From assembly GCA_002396505.1 (NCBI GenBank), contig DGYA01000141.1, positions 3,299 to 23,387 on the forward strand: DNA of 20,089 nucleotides, in the 5' to 3' direction. Positions 14,627 to 20,089 of the stretch are shown in pieces (positions within the stretch are counted from its first letter, which is position 1; each line of letters starts with the position of its first letter). A program made the position numbers and the translations under genes. The notes beneath the pieces were generated by a model. That model made no database searches, was not told where the DNA came from, and saw only the letters and a program-made list of their open reading frames with translations. Source of the stretch: Cyanobacteria bacterium UBA5018. GTDB taxonomy: Bacteria > Cyanobacteriota > Cyanobacteriia > PCC-6307 > Cyanobiaceae.

Positions 14627-15436
14627 TCACGCCGCCACCGCCAGCAGCAGGGCGTAGAGCAGGCTGCCGCCGCTAAGCACCACCACGGCCACCAAGTGCC
14701 ACCACTGGTTGTAGGTGGTTTCGGCCTGGGTGGCCTCCAGGGCTCCACCGGCGCCGTTGCATACCAGTGGCAGCAGGGCGGCTGCGGCGGGCCAGCCCAT
14801 GGCCACCAGCCCCGGAGCCAGCAGCGTCCAGTAGGACGCCACCGACAGCACGATCGAGGCGCCCATGGCCAGGGCCAACGGCTGCGCCACGGGCATCAGG
14901 TGCACACCGGCATGGCGCCAGGGCACGAGCGGCCGGCTCGGGCCCGCCACCACCACCAGGCCCAGGGCCAACACCAGGGCCACCAGTGCGGGCTGGAGCC
15001 CGAACACCGCCAGGGGCAGCAGCAGCTGCGACAGCGTGAGACCGCTGAACAAGGTGCGGTAGGCCAGTCGGCGGAGCAGGGGGTCGTGGCCGTCTTGGAT
15101 GCCGTGGGCACCAGCGGGCGGGGTGAGCTGCCATTGCTCGCGGGCATGCATCATGATCGGCCCCGCACTTGCCGCCACGGGCAGCACGATGCTGATCAGG
15201 AGGGCAAACACCTGCCAGCGGCTCCCCAATTGGGCCGCCAGCACATCGGTCCGACTGAAGGCCACCCAGGCCACTGGCAGCACCGACAGCAGCACCAGCC
15301 AGTGCCCCAGCTGCACCAGATTGAGGATCCAGCCCCGGGCGGTGGCGTCCTGCCCCAGCCTCACCAGACTGGGCCGAGCCGGGGCCTTATGCCAGGGCCA
15401 AAGGGGCAGCTCGTCCACTGGTTTTGTCTGTTGCAT
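14627..15436 (-). CDS. Multipass membrane protein, unknown function
   Basis: The 269-aa product has about six to seven hydrophobic segments: WLVLLSVLPVAWVAF, VFALLISIVLPVAASAG, LTLSQLLLPLAVFGL, LVALVLALGLVVV, ALAMGASIVLSVASY, and one at the C-terminus (LVAVVVLSGGSLLYALLLAV). Before the first segment is a short polar N-terminus with Pro and Lys. I recognise no catalytic motif or transporter signature. ATG 15436 begins the frame and lies 48 nt from the divergent start of the next gene, so the two probably share a control region. Codon use is strongly GC-rich, like the following genes. Confidence 0.7.
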   Translation of the reverse strand: MQQTKPVDELPLWPWHKAPARPSLVRLGQDATARGWILNLVQLGHWLVLLSVLPVAWVAFSRTDVLAAQLGSRWQVFALLISIVLPVAASAGPIMMHAREQWQLTPPAGAHGIQDGHDPLLRRLAYRTLFSGLTLSQLLLPLAVFGLQPALVALVLALGLVVVAGPSRPLVPWRHAGVHLMPVAQPLALAMGASIVLSVASYWTLLAPGLVAMGWPAAAALLPLVCNGAGGALEATQAETTYNQWWHLVAVVVLSGGSLLYALLLAVAA

Positions 15437-15484
15437 CGGCGCCGTTGCATTCCCGTTTCATCCTCAATCCTGACTGTCTGAGCC

Positions 15485-16216
15485 TTGCTGCCTCCGCCAC
15501 GCCACTACAAACCACTGCGAGCCTGGCGCCTGGCCGCTGCCTACCTGGGCCTGTTGATCACCATCAGCGGGCTGGCGGGCACGCCCCAGTGGCTGATCCG
15601 CCAGCCCCTGACCACGGCGGCCCAGCTGGCGGATCCGCGCTGGTGGGCCCTGCTGCTGGCTTGTGTGCTGTTCACCGTCGAGGCCTATGGGCACTACTGG
15701 CCGCGCCACACCCTGCGGTTCGAGCGTTCGCTGCGGCCCCTGGCCCAGGCTGGTTTCGGCCTGGCCTGGGGGCTGGCCCTGGGCCTGTGGATGCTCACCC
15801 TGGTGCGCTGGGCGCGTGACTGGCTGCCGGGCCATGGGGCTGCTGGCGTGCCTGCGCTGCTGCTTGCTTTCGCGCTGATCTCCCTCTGGCAGGCCCTTGT
15901 GCAGTCTTATTTCTGGGGCGTGCATGTGACGCCCGAGCACGACACCCCGGCTTCCAACCGCAGCAAGGTGTGGCGTTGCCATGTGCCTTTTCTCGCCAGT
16001 GGTCTGTTGTTTTTGGGGGCCTTTGGCAACGCGGCTTTGTTCGTGGGTCTGCAGGTGTTGTGCCTGGTGATCACCTCTCTGGCCATGCGCATGCCCCCCT
16101 GGTGGGATCGCACCCCGCAGCGGGCGGTCACCACCCGAGCCGGCTTGCTGGGATTGCCCCGCACCCACGGCTGGCAATGCCCCAGCCCAACCTTCAGCCC
16201 ATCAGTGCCACGCTGA
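15485..16216 (+). CDS. Multipass membrane protein, unknown function
   Basis: The 243-aa product has about five to six hydrophobic segments (AAAYLGLLITISGLAG, WWALLLACVLFTVEAYG, FGLAWGLALGLWMLTLV, GVPALLLAFALISLWQ, FLASGLLFLGAFGNAALFVG, LQVLCLVITSLAM). A polar stretch, HVTPEHDTPASNRSKVWRCH, lies between the fourth and fifth. No family was recognised. The only usual start at the right place is TTG 15485; no ATG or GTG gives the first segment. The last 23 nt overlap the tail of the convergent minus-strand membrane gene. It is divergent from the membrane gene at 14627-15436, and the resemblance in general build suggests a related function, but this is a guess. Confidence 0.62.
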   Translation: MLPPPRHYKPLRAWRLAAAYLGLLITISGLAGTPQWLIRQPLTTAAQLADPRWWALLLACVLFTVEAYGHYWPRHTLRFERSLRPLAQAGFGLAWGLALGLWMLTLVRWARDWLPGHGAAGVPALLLAFALISLWQALVQSYFWGVHVTPEHDTPASNRSKVWRCHVPFLASGLLFLGAFGNAALFVGLQVLCLVITSLAMRMPPWWDRTPQRAVTTRAGLLGLPRTHGWQCPSPTFSPSVPR

Positions 16217-16841
16217 AGCCGCCCATCAGGGCCAATTCCCCCAGGTTGGCCAGCACCAGGCCCAGGGGCCTGGCCAGGATCGCCCCCGCGAGCATCGCCC
16301 CGGCCCCCAGCCGCAGCGGCAGAGCCACCGCCGGCTGCGGCGCCAGCAGGCCCAGGCTGAGGATCAGCAGCACCAGCAGCAGCAGGGCCAGCCGCAGCCC
16401 GGGTTGACCGTGGCGGTCGCGGTTGTGGTGGCGCACCAGGGCACCCTGCCGCACCAGGGCCAGGTCGAGATTCCGGTAGCCCAGCCACCAGTTCGCCCCG
16501 ATCCAACCCAGGGCCACCGCCCAGCCCAAGGCCAACAGCGGCGTTGGCAGGGCCAGCTCACCCCGGCTGGCCACCACCAGGCTCAGGGGCAGCAGCAGGG
16601 GCGTGATCAGCCCATGCAGGCGGTAGCGCCAGCGGCTGAAATGCTCCAGCCGCCCACGGGCAAACAGCGGTTCTCCCGCAGCCAGCACGGCATTGTCGAG
16701 GCCCAGTCCCAGGCAGATCGCCCCGGCCATGCCGCCGGCGATGGCGGCGCCCTGCGGCACCCGGGCCAGGGCCAGGGCCGCCAGAGCCAGCTGGCCCAGG
16801 GCGATCAGGCCAAACCAGAGGGGTCGATGGGTTGATGTCAT
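16194..16841 (-). CDS. Multipass membrane protein in VOC/hydrolase operon
   Basis: The 215-aa product has about five to six hydrophobic segments: WFGLIALGQLALAALALA, GAAIAGGMAGAICLGLGL, LITPLLLPLSLVVAS, LLALGWAVALGWIGANWWLG, LALLLLVLLILSLGLL, LRLGAGAMLAGAILARPLGL. A charged loop with LVRHHNRDRHGQPG sits in the middle. No family was recognised. It is the last gene of the minus-strand operon: its ATG (16839-16841) overlaps the hydrolase stop (16838-16840) as ATGA. Its 3' end overlaps the convergent membrane gene. Confidence 0.7.
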   Translation of the reverse strand: MTSTHRPLWFGLIALGQLALAALALARVPQGAAIAGGMAGAICLGLGLDNAVLAAGEPLFARGRLEHFSRWRYRLHGLITPLLLPLSLVVASRGELALPTPLLALGWAVALGWIGANWWLGYRNLDLALVRQGALVRHHNRDRHGQPGLRLALLLLVLLILSLGLLAPQPAVALPLRLGAGAMLAGAILARPLGLVLANLGELALMGGFSVALMG

Positions 16842-18064
16842 GGTCTGCCGCTCCTGAGGGCTGAGCTGATGAAACGGTGCGTGTGCTCCACAACCAGGTC
16901 CCGTTGCTGGCGACGGCTGATCCGGGCTGGTCGGTCGCCCCGCTGCACGAAAGCCTCATCCCGGCCATCCCAATAGTCACCGAATTGGGTGTGGTTGGCA
17001 CCCGACACCTCCACCAGCCTGGAATTTGGCGGCAGCAGATGGCGGGTGTTGTGCACCAGTCGCGGCGGCACCAGCCCATCGCGGCTGCCGCAGAGGCTGG
17101 CCACCGGTAAGCGCAGGGCGGCGAGCGAATGGGTGGGGCTGGGAAACGCCCCCCACAGCACCAGCCCTGCCAGATCATTGGGCTGGCGGCGGGCATAGCA
17201 GGCGGCGGCCACTCCGCCGAGGGAGTGGCCGCCCACCACCCATTGCCGCACCTGGGGAAAGGTGCGGCGCAGGTTGCCCTCCGGCCCCAGGGCGCGGTCG
17301 TGGTCGAAGAGGGCGAAGCCGAAGGGCACATGCTGCACCACCACCAGCAGGCCGCAGCGGGCCAGTTCGCGGGCGATCGGGGCGTAGGCGCGAAAATCGA
17401 CACCACCACCGGGGAACAGCAGCAGCCCCCGCAGCGGACAGACCGTGCGCGGGCGGTAGGCGTAGTAGGCGTTCAGTCGTTGCTGACCCAGCAGACCGAT
17501 CTCGCCAAGGCTGGCGGGCAGCGGCCCCAGGCCTGTCTGCCAGCGCAGGCGTCGGATGCAAAACCCCGCTGGGGTCACCAGCCGCAGCTCGCTGTCGGAG
17601 TGCAGCCGCACCACCGATTCCGGCAGGGGGGGCATCAGCGGGGAACCCTGCTCGCGCTGGAGCCGGGGTTCCACACAGGCGCTGGCCTCGTTGCCGCTGC
17701 CGTGGTGCGCCAGCAGGGCCAGCAGCCGCTCCAGGGCCTGCTGCGCCGCAGGGTTGTTGCGGTGGCAGTTCACCATGCGCCGGCCCTGGCAGGCCAGCAG
17801 CTGTCGTTGGCGCGGGGATTCCAGGGCGGTCACAAGGTCCGCGATGGCGGCCTCATGGGGGGCGGTGGCCAGCAGCCGGGCGGCGGCGCCCTCCGGATCT
17901 CCGCCCGTGTGGTGGGCCAGCAGGCTGAGGGCCACCAGCCGCTCCAGCAGCTCCAGCTCCTCCGGGGGCACCAGCTCACCTTCTCGGGCAGCCAGCCAGG
18001 CCAGCAGTCGCAACAGGGCCCGCTCCGAATCGGGCAGCCGATCCAGGGGATCACCCGGGGCCAT
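16838..18064 (-). CDS. Alpha/beta hydrolase with N-terminal helical extension
   Basis: The 408-aa product is an alpha/beta-hydrolase-fold enzyme, probably an esterase or lipase-like protein of unknown substrate. The fold begins near residue 210 with LLLFPGGGVDF (oxyanion side). The nucleophile elbow GGHSLGG is at about 278-284, the acid candidate is in CGSRDGLV (about 325-332), and the catalytic His is in SGANHTQFGDY (about 354-364). The first about 140 residues are Leu/Ala-rich helices with no recognised domain. I chose ATG 18064 (MAPGDPLDRL), which overlaps the VOC gene's end by 14 nt; the frame stays open to an earlier start at 18124 inside that gene. The residues after His include WDGRDEAFVQRGDRPARISR, a basic tail. 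It is coupled to the downstream membrane gene by an ATGA overlap, so the hydrolase may act at or near the membrane. Confidence 0.85.
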   Translation of the reverse strand: MAPGDPLDRLPDSERALLRLLAWLAAREGELVPPEELELLERLVALSLLAHHTGGDPEGAAARLLATAPHEAAIADLVTALESPRQRQLLACQGRRMVNCHRNNPAAQQALERLLALLAHHGSGNEASACVEPRLQREQGSPLMPPLPESVVRLHSDSELRLVTPAGFCIRRLRWQTGLGPLPASLGEIGLLGQQRLNAYYAYRPRTVCPLRGLLLFPGGGVDFRAYAPIARELARCGLLVVVQHVPFGFALFDHDRALGPEGNLRRTFPQVRQWVVGGHSLGGVAAACYARRQPNDLAGLVLWGAFPSPTHSLAALRLPVASLCGSRDGLVPPRLVHNTRHLLPPNSRLVEVSGANHTQFGDYWDGRDEAFVQRGDRPARISRRQQRDLVVEHTHRFISSALRSGRP

Positions 18065-18614
18065 GCTGATCCCCTCGCTGCTCACTGGCCCCAACAGGAT
18101 CAACCGGCCCGGGCCGCGAGGCATTTTCGAATAGGGCCAGGCTGGCGGGAAACCGCCGTTGCTCCGGGTCGCGGTCTGCGGCCGAGGGATCGCGGAGCCG
18201 GGTGGTGTATTCCAGCCGCAAACCGTTCACCGGATCATCAAAGAAAAAGGAGCGGTAAGGATCAAGATCGAGCAGCTCGCCCAACACCACACCAGCGGCG
18301 ATCAGCTCCTGCCGCCGCGCCTCAAGGGCTGCCAGCGAGGGGCAGCGGAAGGCGAAGTGAAAGGTGCCGCTGGGCACGCCCAGGCCGCAGTTGATGCCGC
18401 TGTCGTAATCGCTTGACACCCCGGGCACCGCCTGCCACTCCATGAAGGCCAGGGCGCAGCCGCCGCCGCAATCAAAGAAAATGTGATTCACCGCACCGCC
18501 CTCCCGCATCAGCATCCGCTCGTGGATCAGCACCGGAAATCCCAGCTTTCCCTCGTAGAAAGAGCGGGTGGCGTTGATGTCATGGGTGCCAAAACTGAGA
18601 TGGTCCAGGGTCAT
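18051..18614 (-). CDS. VOC-family (glyoxalase/dioxygenase fold) protein
   Basis: The 187-aa product carries one full VOC unit: MTLDHLSFGTHDINATRSFY at the start with a first metal His (His5 region), a second His in GTFHFAFRCPSLAALEARRQ, and a Glu in GLRLEYTTR near residues 128-136. VOC enzymes include glyoxalase I, ring-cleaving dioxygenases and fosfomycin-type resistance proteins; the sequence does not tell which. The C-terminal about 45 residues are extra, polar and partly overlap the start of the hydrolase gene. It is the first gene of the minus-strand operon. A (CAGAT)8 repeat lies 52 nt upstream of its ATG (18612-18614). Confidence 0.85.
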   Translation of the reverse strand: MTLDHLSFGTHDINATRSFYEGKLGFPVLIHERMLMREGGAVNHIFFDCGGGCALAFMEWQAVPGVSSDYDSGINCGLGVPSGTFHFAFRCPSLAALEARRQELIAAGVVLGELLDLDPYRSFFFDDPVNGLRLEYTTRLRDPSAADRDPEQRRFPASLALFENASRPGPVDPVGASEQRGDQHGPG

Positions 18615-19030
18615 GGCGAGGCGGGGGCAATAGGGCAGAATTGGGCAGATCAGGGCAGGGCAGAGCAGATCAGATCAGATCAGATCAGATCAGATCAGAT
18701 CAGATCAGGGTTGGTCGGCTGTGTTCCGAATGAACTGACTCAGGGCGTGGAGAAATCGCTTCTGATCGGCTAAGAACGGCATGGTGAACTACCTAGAAAC
18801 AGGGCAAATACGGCATTGGGCAGGCGGAAGCAGCCATGGCGGCCAGGCCGGTCACGCTGTAGTCGAGCTAGACGCGCACCAGCAGCGCAGACATCCTCAC
18901 CGCCCCCAGAGCGACCATCCGGTTCCAGTGACGCAGCGAGCTGCCGCACTGAAAAACAGGCGCATAATAACTTATCAGATATCTCCACGCCAGGATTCCG
19001 CAGGCAGCAATGTAGACAGTCGGGCCAGGG
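18615..19030. other. Gene-poor stretch with VOC upstream region
   Basis: It contains the CAGAT repeat and the likely promoter of the VOC operon (minus strand, not resolved). Several frames are open between 18770 and 19098 on both strands, but their products have low-complexity, shadow-like composition. Nothing else was recognised. Confidence 0.35.
18666..18705. repeat. (CAGAT)8 pentanucleotide tandem repeat
   Basis: Eight perfect tandem copies of CAGAT are followed by CAGGG and preceded by looser CAGAT/CAGGG-like units from about 18635. It lies 52 nt upstream of the VOC gene start, where promoter elements of that minus-strand gene would be expected. Each unit junction creates a GATC site. 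Confidence 0.95.
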
Positions 19031-19408
19031 GTGACTCCGGCGGACATGCCAGTGCATCGGCAGGGTCAACGCAGATTAGAACTACGGATGATCTGTGACG
19101 CCCCTATCTTCACGGCGGGCCATCATCATTGCCACGGTCTCACTAGCGAGAGCCCGTTGCTTCCTCTACTGAAAGCCTGGCTCCACACGGGGCAGGTCAA
19201 ACGCGGTGACGGCGCTATCAGGGTGGACACGGAGCGCTGGCATAGCGTGCTTGGCATAATCCACTCAAAAGGAGCAAGATTTACCCGATTTCGCTTTTAC
19301 AAGAATGGAGGCATTCGTTGCTATGGAAATCCAACCGGCAGAGCCGGCAAGATAGTAATAAATTTTAGACACGTGATTGCTCCCGGGCCCCGGCTTCTGG
19401 CGCAATAG
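19031..19408 (+). CDS. Weak hypothetical ORF
   Basis: This frame (125 aa from GTG 19031; ATG 19097 is a later start) is unrecognised. Only the last about 60 residues look protein-like (RWHSVLGIIHSKGARFTRFR, FYKNGGIRCYGNP, GKIVINFRHVIA). They could be the remains of a longer gene. No clear ribosome site. It may be only an open frame. Confidence 0.22.
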   Translation: MTPADMPVHRQGQRRLELRMICDAPIFTAGHHHCHGLTSESPLLPLLKAWLHTGQVKRGDGAIRVDTERWHSVLGIIHSKGARFTRFRFYKNGGIRCYGNPTGRAGKIVINFRHVIAPGPRLLAQ

Positions 19409-19694
19409 ATCCTGAATAAGCAGGAGATGCCGCTTGGGTGAATCGGATTGCATTGAGTTGCGGAAATACAAGCATTGCAACGCTTGGGGGCTATGCCAGT
19501 GATGGATCAAATAGTTAGGGCTTGCTGAGGAACCCAGATCGCTTGCGCCGCTTCGCAAAATTTCAGCAAACCCTGCTAAGCCCAGGCTTACGCCACCAGC
19601 CTAAGAGGGCTGCTTAACTCGAACGTTCTGCATAGACAAGAGCGAATCTCAAGGATTAATTGCCTAGGCATCAACTCCAATGCCACCTGCCTGA
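19409..19694. other. Non-coding stretch with MITE-like hairpin
   Basis: No gene seen apart from the inverted repeat at 19517-19574. The segment lies downstream of the minus-strand DUF4143 gene; no T-tailed terminator hairpin was identified. Confidence 0.35.
19517..19574. repeat. MITE-like inverted repeat
   Basis: AGGGCTTGCTGA (19517-19528) is matched by TCAGCAAACCCT (19563-19574) with one mismatch, and inside it TTGCG pairs with CGCAA (19543-19557). The whole 58-nt unit can fold into a hairpin and resembles two fused IS termini without a transposase. The flanks are AT-rich. It is followed by a second AAGCCC that can also pair with GGGCTT. Confidence 0.5.
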
Positions 19695-20089
19695 TCACGG
19701 CCCCAGCGCCCCCACAGGCACCACGGCTATTCCATCCCCCCGCCGGTAGCCGTAGCCGCTACCGCAGACCACCGCCAGGAAGGCGGGTTCTCCGGTGCGG
19801 CGGGTATCAATCTGCTGGCGAAAGCGCAGCAGGCCGGCGGCGGCGGCCTCCACCTGGCCCTGGCCCAGCTTCACCTCGATTGCGCCCCAGCGGCCATCGC
19901 GCAGCTGCACGATCGCGTCTACTTCAATGCCGTAGTCGTCGCGGTAGTGGAACACCTCGCCAGCCAGCGCCTGGGCCAGCACCCGCAGGTCGCGAATCAC
20001 CAGCGACTCGAACAGCAACCCCAGCCACTCCAGATCCTTGAGCAGCCGATCGGGGCTGCCGCCCAGGGCCGCCACCGCCAGGGAGGGGT
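19695..20089 (-). CDS. DUF4143-type protein, C-terminal part, cut by window edge
   Basis: The visible about 130 residues match the C-terminal DUF4143 region of AAA-type ATP-binding proteins, whose N-terminal ATPase half would lie beyond 20089. Key stretches are LEWLGLLFESLVIRDLRVLA, GEVFHYRDDYGIEVDAIV and GRWGAIEVKLG. The EVD...EVK spacing forms the PD-(D/E)xK nuclease-like core seen in this domain. The frame is open to the window end, so the GTG near 20075 is not the true start. Members are common, often horizontally moved, and of unsettled function. The tail VVPVGALGP ends normally at 19695-19697. Confidence 0.85.
   Translation of the reverse strand, partial: PSLAVAALGGSPDRLLKDLEWLGLLFESLVIRDLRVLAQALAGEVFHYRDDYGIEVDAIVQLRDGRWGAIEVKLGQGQVEAAAAGLLRFRQQIDTRRTGEPAFLAVVCGSGYGYRRGDGIAVVPVGALGP

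Noticed and set aside
14696..15481. Long + frames antisense to the membrane-protein gene
   Set aside because: Gln/His/Gly-rich, repeat-like composition typical of antisense frames of GC-rich membrane genes; the minus frame has clear membrane segments.
17026..18394. Long + frames (300-421 aa) across the hydrolase gene
   Set aside because: They are shadows: the opposite strand shows an intact catalytic triad and a VOC domain.
18666..18705. Tandem CAGAT units as a CRISPR array
   Set aside because: Units are 5 nt and directly adjacent, with no spacers.
18781..19098. Open + frame of 105 aa
   Set aside because: Composition (His/Gln/Arg-rich, no hydrophobic core) is not protein-like and no ribosome site is visible.
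19500..19600. tRNA gene suggested by GGGCTT and AAGCCC ends
   Set aside because: No T-loop (GTTCRANYC-like) or anticodon arm is present; the inverted repeat explains the pairing.

Overview
This window most likely comes from a GC-rich unicellular cyanobacterium of the freshwater or estuarine Synechococcus/Cyanobium group. That is an inference from overall gene style: a glycosyltransferase and sulfotransferase surface-sugar operon, GC-rich multipass membrane proteins, a HicAB variant and one HIP1 octamer (GCGATCGC, 15-22). No ribosomal or photosynthesis marker is present to confirm it.

Layout. (1) 1-1284 is an IS graveyard: the 3' part of a broken IS66-type transposase (+) followed by an IS5-like transposase N-terminus (-). 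(2) 1405-8277 is a cell-surface polysaccharide operon on the + strand. A methyltransferase, a GT2 glycosyltransferase, a GT4 glycosyltransferase and a PAPS-type sulfotransferase are chained by 4-nt ATGA overlaps. They are followed by an AlgX-like SGNH acyltransferase gene that carries two in-frame stops and a probable 3' frameshift. Together they suggest a glycan that is built, methylated, sulfated and possibly O-acetylated. (3) 8395-8798 is a gutted IS with both inverted ends and a 5-bp target duplication. (4) 8822-9404 is a hicAB toxin-antitoxin locus with a near-consensus promoter but nonsense codons in both genes. (5) 9592-11283 (-) is an exported adenosine deaminase-like hydrolase, and 11501-11734 (-) is a small unknown ORF. 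(6) 11840-14229 is the most notable part, a fossil integron. It holds an internally deleted IntI-type integrase, an attC-like site, a gene cassette whose stop codon lies inside a second attC-like site, and then a decayed ParA-type ATPase gene. (7) 14627-18614 holds two divergent membrane-protein genes and a tight minus-strand operon (VOC protein, alpha/beta hydrolase, membrane protein). (8) 18615-19694 is a gene-poor stretch with a (CAGAT)8 repeat upstream of the VOC gene and a small MITE-like hairpin. (9) The right edge holds the C-terminal part of a DUF4143-type protein (-).

Two themes run through the window. Many accessory genes have died mainly by single nonsense substitutions in otherwise readable frames. 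Mobile-element relics also separate the intact functional blocks. The best candidates for a second look are the integron relic with its cassette, and a 27-nt module that replaces both the first catalytic Asp codon and the catalytic Glu codon of the IS66 transposase.
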